From positions 2,046,001-2,110,000 of the forward strand of contig NZ_CP174607.1 of the NCBI RefSeq assembly GCF_045999315.1: a stretch of 64,000 nucleotides of DNA, in the 5' to 3' direction. The notes beneath the pieces were generated by a model. That model did no database searches, was not told the origin of the DNA, and was given only the letters and a program-made list of their open reading frames with translations. Numbering within the stretch: position 1 is the stretch's first letter; each line of letters starts with the position of its first letter. Source of the DNA: Peredibacter sp045999315 (GTDB lineage: Bacteria > Bdellovibrionota > Bacteriovoracia > Bacteriovoracales > Bacteriovoracaceae). The position numbers and the translations under genes were made by a program. Below are positions 1-12,993 of the stretch, one piece after another.

Positions 1-941
1 AGCAAGGTCCTCTTGCTGACGTGATGAAAAATTTGAAGGACGCCACTCCAGAAGAAAAAAGAACCATCGGTGCTAAGGCCAATGAGCTGAAGCAATCAAT
101 TGAAGCTCTTTTCTCTAAAAAAATGCAGGAGCTAGAGCTGGCCGACATCAATGCTAGTCTGGAAAAAGACAAAGTTGATATTTCCCTTACTGATTCTGTA
201 ATGGAAAAAGGTCTCCAGGCGGCGGGCTACCATCCGGTAACAATTATTCAGCAGGAAATCGAAGATATCTTCATTTCAATGGGATTCGAGGTTCTCGATG
301 GCCCACACATTGAAGATGATTACCATAACTTCGAGGCACTTAATATTCCGGCCACTCACCCGGCACGTGATATGCAGGACACTTTTTGGTTTGCTGATAA
401 AAAGCACCTTCTTCGTACTCACACATCTACCATTCAAGTTCGCGGGATGAAAGAGCGTAAGCCGCCTTTCCGTTTCGTGGGCCCAGGTAAAGTGTTCCGT
501 TGTGAGCGTACTGATGCTTCTCACGAGATGGTTTTCCACCAGCTAGAAGGTATGATGGTAGGTGAAAACGTTTCTGTGGGTAACCTCATTTACTTCATGA
601 AAACACTTCTAACTGAAATCTTTAAGAAAGAAGTTGAAGTTCGTCTTCGTCCGGGATTCTTCCCATTCGTTGAACCTGGCTTCGAGCTTGATATCAAGTG
701 CCTTATCTGTGGTGGTAAGGGCTGTTCAGTTTGTAAGCAAGTTGGTTGGGTAGAGCTTCTTCCATGTGGAATGGTTCACCCGAACGTGCTTAAGGCCGGC
801 GGTATTGATCCAGAGAAATACAATGGCTTCGCTTTTGGTCTTGGTCTCGATCGTCTTGTGATGATGAGATACGGTATTGATGATATCCGTCATCTTCACG
901 GCGCTGATCTTCGTTTCAACTCTCAATTCAAATCATTCTAG
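1..941 (+). CDS. pheS: Phenylalanyl-tRNA synthetase alpha subunit, 5'-truncated by window edge
   Basis: Catalytic subunit of the alpha2beta2 enzyme that charges tRNA-Phe. The reading frame is open from base 3 to the TAG at 939-941, giving 312 residues, and already aligns with the coiled N-terminal arm at its first residues. The true start therefore lies outside the window, and the internal GTG/ATG at 21/24 are not starts. Class II synthetase motif 2 is seen as FRCERTDASHEMVFHQLEG and motif 3 as FAFGLGLDRLVMMRYGI. Between them is a CxxCGGKGCxxC cysteine cluster, as in many bacterial PheS proteins. pheT follows after 8 bases, so the two are co-transcribed. Confidence 0.97.
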   Translation, partial: QGPLADVMKNLKDATPEEKRTIGAKANELKQSIEALFSKKMQELELADINASLEKDKVDISLTDSVMEKGLQAAGYHPVTIIQQEIEDIFISMGFEVLDGPHIEDDYHNFEALNIPATHPARDMQDTFWFADKKHLLRTHTSTIQVRGMKERKPPFRFVGPGKVFRCERTDASHEMVFHQLEGMMVGENVSVGNLIYFMKTLLTEIFKKEVEVRLRPGFFPFVEPGFELDIKCLICGGKGCSVCKQVGWVELLPCGMVHPNVLKAGGIDPEKYNGFAFGLGLDRLVMMRYGIDDIRHLHGADLRFNSQFKSF

Positions 942-949
942 GACTAAAT

Positions 950-3361
950 ATGCTTATTTCGCTTAACTGGATTAAAGACTTCGTAGAACTTCCTGATATG
1001 TCTCCCAAAGAACTGGGCTCAAAGTTCACACTTGCGACCGCTGAGGTGGAAGATGTGATTGTGAAAGGGGAGTTCTTAAATAAAGTAAAAGTCGTGGAAG
1101 TAAAATCCATGAAACCACACCCGGATTCAGACAAATTGAATCTCGTGACTTTTGATTTCGGTGGGCCGGAACTTAAAGAAGTCGTTTGTGGCGCTCAAAA
1201 CGTAAAAGTAGGACTTAAAGTTCCATACGCTCCGATTGGAACAACACTTCCAAATGGTATGACTCTTGAACCAAAGAAGATCCGTGGAATTCTTTCTGAC
1301 GGTATGCTTTGTTCTGAGGTTGAACTAGGTGTTGCGACTGAATCAGCGGGTCTCATGATCCTTGATCCTGCTTCAAGGCCGGGGACAACCATGGCCGATT
1401 ACCTAAAGGCCGACACTGACATTCTTCTTGATGTGGATAATAAATCTCTTACTCACAGACCTGATCTTTGGGGTTACCTTGGTCTTGCTCGTGAGTTCGC
1501 GGCCAACCATAAGAAGGCACTTAAAAACCCATTTACTCCAGAGTGGGAGAAGAAGATTGAGGCAAACTTCAATAAGGCCATGAGTCCGATTAAAGTTGAA
1601 GTGAACCAGGATTCCTCGTGTCTCGCTTACTATGGTCTATCACTTGATATCCCTAAAATGGGCGAAACCCCGGCCAAGATTAAAAATCGTCTTGAGGCCG
1701 TTGGACTTCGTTCAATCAACTTAATCGTAGATATCTCTAACTACGTGATGATTGAACTGGGTATGCCTAACCATATTTTTGATCGTTCAAAAATTCATGG
1801 CGGTAAAGTCAGTATCCGTCGCGCAGGAACAGATATGAAGTTCCAGACTCTTGATGAGCAAAACCGTGATCTTATTCCTTCCGATACGGTGATTTTCGAC
1901 TCTGAACGACCACTGGTGCTTGCTGGTCTCATGGGTGGCCTTGATTCAGGAGTGACTCCTGATACGACGAAACTCTTTTTAGAAGTGGCGAACTGGGAAG
2001 CTCCAGAGGTTCGTAAGACTTCAGTGCGTCTGGGACTTCGCACGGATTCATCTCAACGTTACGAGAAGACTCTTGATAGTAACATGTGCTACCGCACGCT
2101 TCTTCGACTAGTAGAAATGATTTCTGAACTATGTCCAGGTACCACTGTCGTTGGTATGCCGGAGAAGTTCGTTCGTGAAGATAAACTTTCGAAAGCTCTT
2201 ACTCTTACGATTTCTCACTCTCAAATTGTGAGTAGCCTTGGGATGGAAATTTCTAAGGAAACTGTTCGTGATATCTTTGAACGTCTTGATTTCAAAGTGG
2301 AAGAAAAGAACGGTTCATATGATGTAACGGTTCCTTCATACAGAACAACTAAAGATATCAGCGTAAAAGCAGATCTGATTGAAGAAATCGGTCGTATGAT
2401 CGGTTACGATAACATCACTTCTGTTTCACCTAATCTACCAGTGAAGCCAATTCGTCTTTCTGAAACAAAGAAATTTCACAGAAAGATCCAGGACTTCCTT
2501 GTTATGCAAGGGAAGTCTCTTCAAGTGATGACTTATCCTCTCGTAGGGAAAGAGCTTCTTGAGAAGGCGATGTGGCCCGAGATGAATGATAAGCTCGTCC
2601 TCGTGAATGCTTTATCAGTAGAGCAGGATCGTATGCGCCCTTCGATCATTCCTTCAGCAATTGAGATGGCCGCTCATAACCAGAAGCACTTCGATTCATT
2701 CTCGTTCTTTGAGATTGGTAGAAGCTATCTTGATTTCGGTAAAGAGCGCAGCCAATTAGTTATTGGTATGTACTCTAAAGAAGGCTCCCGTTTTGTTGAA
2801 CTAGCAAACGTAGTAGAGAAGTTACTTGCCACTCTTAATGTGAACTATGTGTTCGCTCCTAAGAACGAAAAGTTCCAGAACACTGTTCTTCCTACTTGGA
2901 ATGGAACTCATCCTCACGAGTATCAAAACATTCAGATTCAAGGGAAGTTCCACGGTGTGATCAATACTGTTCATCCGCTTGTGCTTAAGAACTTCAAGAT
3001 GAAAGGAAATCTCACTCTTGCAGTGATTGATATTACTGATCTTGAGAGTAAAGAAGTGAAAGATAAAACTAAGTATCAACCACTCTCAAAATTTCCGTCT
3101 TCTTCGAGTGATTTCACAGTCGTAATGAATAAAGAGCTTCCAGCTGCTTCAGTTATCACTGCTCTTTCTTCACTTAAGCAGAAAGAAATCAAATCGAAGT
3201 CGATCGTTGATATTTTTATGATGAATGAAATGCAAAAAGCTGTCTCAATTCGTGCAGTTTTTGAAGATTCTGAAAAAACTTTAGCGGCCGAAACAATAAA
3301 AGACCTTGAACAAAAAATAGTGCAAGTGCTTGAAAAGGCAGGTTTTCCTCTAAGGTCTTAA
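950..3361 (+). CDS. pheT: Phenylalanyl-tRNA synthetase beta subunit
   Basis: Non-catalytic and editing subunit of PheRS, 803 residues, the usual bacterial length. An OB-fold tRNA-binding domain spans about residues 39-150 (KPHPDSDKLNL, VCGAQNV). B3/B4 editing and B5 domains occupy roughly 200-480. The last ~93 residues form the ferredoxin-fold anticodon-binding domain starting near YQPLSKFPSSSSDF. The ATG at 950 gives the standard N-terminus MLISLNWIKDFV. It is the second gene of pheST and its stop lies only 64 bases before the rRNA promoter's -35 box, with no conventional T-tract terminator between. Confidence 0.97.
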   Translation: MLISLNWIKDFVELPDMSPKELGSKFTLATAEVEDVIVKGEFLNKVKVVEVKSMKPHPDSDKLNLVTFDFGGPELKEVVCGAQNVKVGLKVPYAPIGTTLPNGMTLEPKKIRGILSDGMLCSEVELGVATESAGLMILDPASRPGTTMADYLKADTDILLDVDNKSLTHRPDLWGYLGLAREFAANHKKALKNPFTPEWEKKIEANFNKAMSPIKVEVNQDSSCLAYYGLSLDIPKMGETPAKIKNRLEAVGLRSINLIVDISNYVMIELGMPNHIFDRSKIHGGKVSIRRAGTDMKFQTLDEQNRDLIPSDTVIFDSERPLVLAGLMGGLDSGVTPDTTKLFLEVANWEAPEVRKTSVRLGLRTDSSQRYEKTLDSNMCYRTLLRLVEMISELCPGTTVVGMPEKFVREDKLSKALTLTISHSQIVSSLGMEISKETVRDIFERLDFKVEEKNGSYDVTVPSYRTTKDISVKADLIEEIGRMIGYDNITSVSPNLPVKPIRLSETKKFHRKIQDFLVMQGKSLQVMTYPLVGKELLEKAMWPEMNDKLVLVNALSVEQDRMRPSIIPSAIEMAAHNQKHFDSFSFFEIGRSYLDFGKERSQLVIGMYSKEGSRFVELANVVEKLLATLNVNYVFAPKNEKFQNTVLPTWNGTHPHEYQNIQIQGKFHGVINTVHPLVLKNFKMKGNLTLAVIDITDLESKEVKDKTKYQPLSKFPSSSSDFTVVMNKELPAASVITALSSLKQKEIKSKSIVDIFMMNEMQKAVSIRAVFEDSEKTLAAETIKDLEQKIVQVLEKAGFPLRS

Positions 3362-3376
3362 AAAGACATTGTTTAG

Positions 3377-3426
3377 AAGGGATTTTAGAAAAAATTTTTT
3401 TTAAAAATAATATTCTAAAATCCCTT
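3377..3426. repeat. 14-bp perfect inverted repeat overlapping the rRNA promoter -35 box
   Basis: AAGGGATTTTAGAA (3377-3390) is repeated in inverted orientation as TTCTAAAATCCCTT (3413-3426), with a 22-base spacer of pure A/T. The right arm ends in the first two bases of the TTGACG -35 element. No T-tract follows the right arm, so it is not a textbook terminator for pheT. It could be an operator, a hairpin closing the pheT transcript, or part of an UP-element region. Function is inference. Confidence 0.75.
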
Positions 3427-3453
3427 GACGATCCAACCGAAGATAAATATTAT
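3425..3453 (+). promoter_or_regulatory. rRNA operon promoter (sigma70-like)
   Basis: TTGACG (3425-3430), a 17-base spacer and TATTAT (3448-3453) form a near-consensus promoter about 295 bases before mature 16S. The upstream 40 bases are almost entirely A/T, which fits an UP element. It is the only strong promoter seen between pheT and 16S. Confidence 0.8.
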
Positions 3454-3748
3454 CCTCAAACACTTCACGACGAATCAAGTAGTTTTAAAGCTGAGTTAAC
3501 GCTCAGATAAGAAGTTTTTGCTCTTTGAAAATTGAATATGATTAAAATTTTTGAAACCTTCGGGTTTCAAGATGAGATGAGAATGGAACCCGTTCAATTG
3601 CCTAGTCTTCCGTAAGTTTTAGTACTTCGGTACAGGAAGACGGCCAAGAGATGAGAGTCTCTTGTGTTGTAAAACAAAATTGAACTAATTCTTGAACAAA
3701 ACAAGAATCTAGAGTCACCAAATAAACTTTAAGTTTTATTTAAATATA
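3454..3748 (+). other. rRNA leader with boxA-like site and processing arm
   Basis: No gene in this stretch. TGCTCTTTGAAAA at 3519-3531 resembles boxA antitermination elements (E. coli TGCTCTTTAACAA). Several hairpins follow, including GAAACC-TTCG-GGTTTC at 3553-3568 and GTAC-TTCG-GTAC near 3632-3643. GAATGGAACCCGTTC at 3581-3595 is complementary to 5315-5330 beyond 16S, with one bulged C, and should form the pre-16S processing stem. Confidence 0.7.
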
Positions 3749-5283
<1,535 letters not shown>

Positions 5284-5492
5284 TTAAAGGAAAACCTTAT
5301 AGGGTCAATCAATCGAACGCGGTTCCATTCATCATCATCTCATTCTCAGAAAGTTAAATTTACCTTCGGGTCAGATTTAATTTTCAAAGATCAAAAAATC
5401 AAAAATTCTTTGACAATCACATAACAGGATAAGCAAGTAGACGAGAACCATGTAGTAATTTTTTTTAAAAGAATCCATGCTTAAAAAACTAA
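5284..5492 (+). other. 16S-23S internal transcribed spacer without tRNA genes
   Basis: About 209 bases with no tRNA-Ile/Ala or other cloverleaf visible. The first part holds the 3' arm of the pre-16S stem (5315-5330). A TTCG-capped hairpin lies near 5355-5390. TTCTTTGACAATC at 5406-5418 resembles a second boxA. Bases 5414-5455 are complementary to 8456-8499 and form the pre-23S stem. Confidence 0.75.
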
Positions 5493-8411
<2,919 letters not shown>

Positions 8412-8534
8412 TTCTTTGTCTCTTGTACGCTCAAGAGAAGTTTTATTAGCGTGATCTACATGGTTCAAAATTTGTCTTGCTTATCTTGTTTTGTGATTGT
8501 AAAAGTGCAGTCAGCCTAAATTTGAAATACAGTT

Positions 8535-8652
8535 TGGGTGTGTCGATAGCGGTGAGGAAATACCCAGTAACATCTCGAACCTGGAAGTCAAGCTCACTTG
8601 CGGCGAAGGTAGTGCCAGGGGAACTTGGTGTCAGAATAGCAAGATGCACCCT
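8535..8652 (+). rRNA. rrf: 5S ribosomal RNA
   Basis: About 118 bases, 123 bases after 23S. Helix I pairs GGGTGTGTC (8536-8544) with GATGCACCC (8643-8651). The internal segments GAGGAAATACCCAGTAACATC and TCGAACCTGGAAGTCAAGCTC are typical 5S loops. It lies between the 3' pre-23S arm (8456-8499) and the operon terminator. Ends are set by helix I. Confidence 0.93.
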
Positions 8653-8666
8653 CCATTTTTATAAAG

Positions 8667-8697
8667 AACGCCCGCAGTAATGTGGGCGTTTTTATTT
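8667..8697 (+). terminator. rRNA operon intrinsic terminator
   Basis: AACGCCCGCA (8667-8676), loop GTAA, TGTGGGCGTT (8681-8690): a ten-pair stem with one G-U pair, followed by a T-rich run. It closes the rRNA operon and stops just before the AGGGG that serves the next gene. Confidence 0.92.
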
Positions 8698-8706
8698 TAG
8701 GGGTAC

Positions 8707-10521
8707 ATGGTTCTAACGGCTCCCCAAGTTCGCCTTTTAAAGCGACTTTTGTTTCTCCTGATTCCTTATTCAATCCTTCGGGTTGGATTCTATTTTTATC
8801 ACTTAAATATTTATAAGCAGTTCACACAAGATGAGATCTTCCAGAGTTTTCTATTGGGGATTCGTTTTGATGTGGCCGCAATTTGTCTTTTAAATCTTCC
8901 TCTTATTCTTTTGTCTTGTTTCTCTTGGATAAAAGAGAGGACAGAAAGAATTCTTTTTATCTTCATCAATACCTGCGGATTCATTGTGACCGTAGATGAC
9001 TATGAGCTTTTCCTCTTCACAGGGAAACGCTTGAGTTATGACTTCTTCGTTATTTCTGACGACATTCTCCAACAACTTCCACAGATCTTTCTTTATTATT
9101 GGTATCTGCCGGTGGCGGCGATTGCTTTTGGAATTGCTTTCTATTTCTTTGATCGTAAGTTTTTTACCGCTAAAGAGAGAAAAGTATCACTACCGGCAAG
9201 AGCGATTGTTGGTGTGGTTCTTCTTGGACTTTCATTCATTGGAATTCGTGGAGGGCTTCAGCACAAATCTATTAATGTACAGTCGGCGTTTGTTCAGGGG
9301 AAAAATGAATTAGGACATTTAGTACTAAATTCTCCCTATCACTTTCTTCGCACATTAAAAAATAAACCAATGAGGCCACTGACTCTTTTTAAGAGTGATG
9401 ATGAGGCTAAAAATATCATTCTTAATCAACGTGATTTCAGAGACGGGATTCAAGGAAAGACGAAATCCAATGTGGTGCTGATTATTTTAGAAAGTTTTGC
9501 CTCTGAATATATGGAAGGTGGATACACTCCTTTCCTAAATGAACTTAAAACAAAATCTTATTTTTTCAGTCGACACCTCGCTAATGGAAGAAAATCCATC
9601 GAGGCCCTGCCTTCACTTTTATGTGGTCTTCCATCACTTCTTGATGAACCAATTAGCAAATCTATTTATTCTGGTAATAAGTTTAACTGTTTTCCAAGAA
9701 TGTTAAAAAAAGCCGGTTACACGAATCACTTTTTCCATGCAGGTGCTAAGGGCACTATGGGATTTGAATCGTATACACTGGCCAATGGCTTTGATCGTTA
9801 TTTTTCTCGTCAGGACTATGGCGAGAAAGATTATGATGGTACTTGGGGCGTTTTTGATGGGCCATATCTACAATACGTTGCAGACAGAATAAAAGAAATG
9901 ACTGAACCATTTCTGGCCGGCGTTTTCACTCTAAGTTCGCACCAACCTTATACAATACCTGGAGAATTTAGAGGAAAGTTTCCGAAGGGAAGTCTCGAGA
10001 TTCATCCGAGCATTGGTTACACCGACTATGCTCTTCGCGAGTTCTTTAAACGCATCGAAAAAGAGAAGTGGTTTAGTAATACTATTTTCATCATTACCTC
10101 TGACCACAGTCAGAAATTAGAGACTAAGAAGTTCTCAAACTTAGTGGGGCGCTATCGTGTTCCTCTTTTGATCTATGTTCCAGGTGGAGCAGGGAAAGAA
10201 TATACAAAAGTGACTCAACATTCGGATATTCCGAAGACAGTTCTGGACTATCTGGAAATCAAGAGTGATGAGCTACCTGCAACAAGTGTTAGTGCTTTCT
10301 CAAATGATGAGGGTGCTGCTTTGAATTACGCCGATGGATCGACCTATTTCATGGCTCAAAAAGAGACTGTTACGACCTTAGATAAGTCTTATCAGCAGCA
10401 ATCTTTTAATTACGACTGGGAAACCGGGGAAATGCATCCGGTAGAGTCAAATAATCCACTCTTAAAGGCCTATCTTCAGTACTTCATGAATGGGCTGATA
10501 AATAATAATTTATCTCTCTAG
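8707..10521 (+). CDS. Membrane sulfatase / LTA-synthase-like phosphotransferase
   Basis: 604 residues: five likely membrane helices in the first ~180 residues, then an extracytoplasmic alkaline-phosphatase-fold sulfatase domain. Metal and catalytic residues expected for the LtaS/OpgB group can be placed: Glu262 (LESFASE), a nucleophile candidate Ser297 (NGRKSIEALPS), His412 (SSHQPY) and Asp466-His467 (TSDHSQK). Such enzymes transfer phosphoglycerol or phosphoethanolamine to glycans or lipids on the outer face of the inner membrane; the substrate here is unknown. The ATG at 8707 follows AGGGG closely, immediately after the rRNA terminator. It seems monocistronic, with an 81-base gap before mccB. 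Confidence 0.8.
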   Translation: MVLTAPQVRLLKRLLFLLIPYSILRVGFYFYHLNIYKQFTQDEIFQSFLLGIRFDVAAICLLNLPLILLSCFSWIKERTERILFIFINTCGFIVTVDDYELFLFTGKRLSYDFFVISDDILQQLPQIFLYYWYLPVAAIAFGIAFYFFDRKFFTAKERKVSLPARAIVGVVLLGLSFIGIRGGLQHKSINVQSAFVQGKNELGHLVLNSPYHFLRTLKNKPMRPLTLFKSDDEAKNIILNQRDFRDGIQGKTKSNVVLIILESFASEYMEGGYTPFLNELKTKSYFFSRHLANGRKSIEALPSLLCGLPSLLDEPISKSIYSGNKFNCFPRMLKKAGYTNHFFHAGAKGTMGFESYTLANGFDRYFSRQDYGEKDYDGTWGVFDGPYLQYVADRIKEMTEPFLAGVFTLSSHQPYTIPGEFRGKFPKGSLEIHPSIGYTDYALREFFKRIEKEKWFSNTIFIITSDHSQKLETKKFSNLVGRYRVPLLIYVPGGAGKEYTKVTQHSDIPKTVLDYLEIKSDELPATSVSAFSNDEGAALNYADGSTYFMAQKETVTTLDKSYQQQSFNYDWETGEMHPVESNNPLLKAYLQYFMNGLINNNLSL

Positions 10522-10602
10522 GGCTCCGCCCAAAACATTGTCACAAAACCCTCCTTCACGATAAACTAAATCGTTATTTTTATTCACAAAAATGGGGTTC
10601 TC

Positions 10603-12219
10603 ATGCAGCCTTTGGCCTCGCACATCGATACCAATTCGAAAGATTTCCAGGTGAACGCTGAATTCAATCGCGGTCTCGCCAATGAGTTAAAAAAGAAAAT
10701 TGAAAAAGTTCGCCAAGGTGGCGGTGAAGATGCGGTTAAAAAACATAAGGCCCGTAAAAAACTTCCTCCACGTGAGCGTATCGAAAAGATCCTGGATCCA
10801 GGTTCTCCCTTTTTAGAACTGTCTGCTCTTGCGGCCGATGGTGTTTATGAAGAAGACGTTCCTTCGGCCGGTATGGTGACAGGGATTGGTCTTGTTCATG
10901 GGGTGGAATGTTTATTTGTGGCCAACGACGCCACTGTTAAAGGTGGGACGTATTTTCCATTAACTGTAAAAAAACATTTAAGAGCGCAAGAAATCGCGCT
11001 TGAGAATAAACTGCCTTGTATCTACCTCGTGGATTCAGGTGGTGCCTTTCTTCCAAAGCAGGATGAAGTGTTCCCGGATAAAGAACACTTCGGAAGAATT
11101 TTCTTTAACCAGGCGCAAATGTCATCTCAGGGAATTCCGCAAATCGCAGTGGTGTGTGGATCATGTACCGCGGGTGGCGCCTACGTTCCGGCGATGAGTG
11201 ATGAAACGATTATCGTAAAAGGTAACGGAACGATCTTCTTAGGTGGTCCGCCGCTGGTTAAAGCGGCGACTGGTGAAGAAGTAACTGCGGAAGAGTTGGG
11301 CGGAGCGGATGTTCACACTTCTAAATCAGGTGTGGCCGATCACTTTGCTGAAACAGAAGAAGATGCCCTTGAGCACGCTCGTCATATTGTGGCGACTCTT
11401 AACTATCAATCAAAGAATCCTCGTAAGTTTATTAAAACGGAAGTGAAAGCTCCGCTTTATCCAACTGAAGAGATTTACGGAATCATTCCTCAGGACACTC
11501 GTAAACCATTCGACGTAAGAGAAATCATCGCGCGTCTGGTGGACGGATCTGAGTTTCAGGAATTTAAAGAAAGATATGGAACGACTCTCGTAACAGGATT
11601 CGCGAAGATCCATGGCTACCTCGTTGGGATTGTGGCGAATAACGGGATTCTTTTCTCGGAGTCTTCTCAGAAGGCCGCTCACTTTGTTGAATTATGTGGC
11701 CAGAGAAAAGTTCCTTTGATTTTCCTTCAGAACATCACGGGCTTTATGGTTGGTAAACAATACGAAAACGAAGGAATCGCCAAGCACGGAGCAAAATTTG
11801 TGACGGCGGTTTCAACTGTTAAAGTTCCAAAGTTCACGATCATGATCGGTGGCTCATTCGGTGCTGGTAACTACGGTATGTGTGGACGAGCTTTTGGTCC
11901 AAGATTCCTTTTCATGTGGCCCAACTCTCGAATCTCAGTCATGGGTGGCGAGCAGGCAGCGAACGTTCTGGCGACGGTAAAACAAGATGGTCTAGCTCAT
12001 GCAAAGAAACCACTTATGACAGAACAAGAATTGGCGGCATTTAAACAACCAATCCTCGATAAATACGAAAAAGAAGGATCACCGTACTATTCATCGGCCC
12101 GTCTATGGGACGATGGTGTGATTGATCCAGCTCAGACACGTGACATTCTTGGTTTGTGTTTAAGTGCCACTCATAATGAAGAATTTAAAGACCCTCAATG
12201 GGGCGTCTTCAGGATGTAA
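10603..12219 (+). CDS. mccB: Methylcrotonyl-CoA carboxylase beta (carboxyltransferase) subunit
   Basis: 538 residues, the normal length for MCC beta. It transfers CO2 from carboxybiotin to 3-methylcrotonyl-CoA in leucine breakdown. Family-typical segments are GGGEDAVKKHKARKKLPPRER at the N-terminus, CGSCTAGGAYVPAMSDE, GTIFLGGPPLVKAATGEEV, and the acyl-CoA site NITGFMVGKQYENEGIAKHG. These separate MCC beta from propionyl-CoA carboxylase. It is first in a six-gene operon whose other members fit leucine catabolism. A weak hairpin (ACGAT/ATCGT) precedes the gene at about 10558-10575. Confidence 0.93.
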   Translation: MQPLASHIDTNSKDFQVNAEFNRGLANELKKKIEKVRQGGGEDAVKKHKARKKLPPRERIEKILDPGSPFLELSALAADGVYEEDVPSAGMVTGIGLVHGVECLFVANDATVKGGTYFPLTVKKHLRAQEIALENKLPCIYLVDSGGAFLPKQDEVFPDKEHFGRIFFNQAQMSSQGIPQIAVVCGSCTAGGAYVPAMSDETIIVKGNGTIFLGGPPLVKAATGEEVTAEELGGADVHTSKSGVADHFAETEEDALEHARHIVATLNYQSKNPRKFIKTEVKAPLYPTEEIYGIIPQDTRKPFDVREIIARLVDGSEFQEFKERYGTTLVTGFAKIHGYLVGIVANNGILFSESSQKAAHFVELCGQRKVPLIFLQNITGFMVGKQYENEGIAKHGAKFVTAVSTVKVPKFTIMIGGSFGAGNYGMCGRAFGPRFLFMWPNSRISVMGGEQAANVLATVKQDGLAHAKKPLMTEQELAAFKQPILDKYEKEGSPYYSSARLWDDGVIDPAQTRDILGLCLSATHNEEFKDPQWGVFRM

Positions 12220-12222
12220 TTT

Positions 12223-12993
12223 ATGAAATACCTTGAAGTTGTTGAGAAAGAAAAGGGTGTGAAAGAAGTTTGGTTAAACCGGCCGGAACTTCATAACGCT
12301 TTTAATGCTGAACTGATTGAAGAGATGATTGCGCTTTTTGAATCTTTCAAAGATGAGCGTTTGATTATTCTTTCAGGGAAAGGAAATAGCTTCTGCGCTG
12401 GTGCGGATCTTAATTGGATGAAGGCCATGAAAGATTACACCAAAGAAGAAAACTTTAAAGACTCAAAACGTCTGGCGAAAATGTTTTCAATCATCAATGA
12501 GTGTGATGTGCCAGTGATTGGAAGAATCAATGGTCATGCCCTTGGTGGTGGTGTTGGCCTTGTGAGTGTGTGTGATTATGTGATCGCCGCTGACACAGCT
12601 CTGATGGGATTCACGGAAGCAAGACTTGGTCTTATTCCAGCGGTTATCTCGCCTTATTGCATTTCAAAAATCGGGGAATCAAACGCCCGTGCATGGTTCT
12701 TGTCAGGTGAGAGATTCTCGGCAGAAGAAGCAAAACGTATGGGCCTAGTCCATGACGTGGTTCTTGGACCTGAGATTGATACCAAGGTCGAGGAAGTTAA
12801 GAAGAGATTCTTGGCGGCGGGACCGGTTGCGGCCAAGGAAGCAAAAAAACTTATCCGTGGTGTGATGAAAAATTTGAAGGCGAGTGAGGACTTCACTTGT
12901 CAGATGATCAGTGAACGCAGAATCAGTGCTGAAGGGCAGGAAGGCATGCGTGCACTTTTAGAAAAAGATAAACCAGCTTGGATGAAACAATGA
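12223..12993 (+). CDS. liuC: Enoyl-CoA hydratase, probable methylglutaconyl-CoA hydratase
   Basis: 256-residue crotonase-fold protein. The oxyanion-hole segment FCAGADLNWMK is characteristic of the LiuC-type 3-methylglutaconyl-CoA hydratases, and the second is GHALGGGVGLVSVCDYVIA. It would hydrate the MCC product to HMG-CoA. It starts 3 bases after mccB, and its stop TGA overlaps the ATG of the next gene. Position between the carboxylase subunits supports the assignment over a generic beta-oxidation hydratase. Confidence 0.87.
   Translation: MKYLEVVEKEKGVKEVWLNRPELHNAFNAELIEEMIALFESFKDERLIILSGKGNSFCAGADLNWMKAMKDYTKEENFKDSKRLAKMFSIINECDVPVIGRINGHALGGGVGLVSVCDYVIAADTALMGFTEARLGLIPAVISPYCISKIGESNARAWFLSGERFSAEEAKRMGLVHDVVLGPEIDTKVEEVKKRFLAAGPVAAKEAKKLIRGVMKNLKASEDFTCQMISERRISAEGQEGMRALLEKDKPAWMKQ

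Noticed and set aside
5284..5492. Possible tRNA genes in the rRNA spacer
   Set aside because: No cloverleaf, TTCGA T-arm or CCA-adjacent acceptor stem could be assembled; the sequence is explained by processing arms and boxA.
12978..12989. TTG start four codons upstream for mccA
   Set aside because: ATG 12990 overlaps the preceding stop as ATGA and starts directly at the conserved N-terminus.
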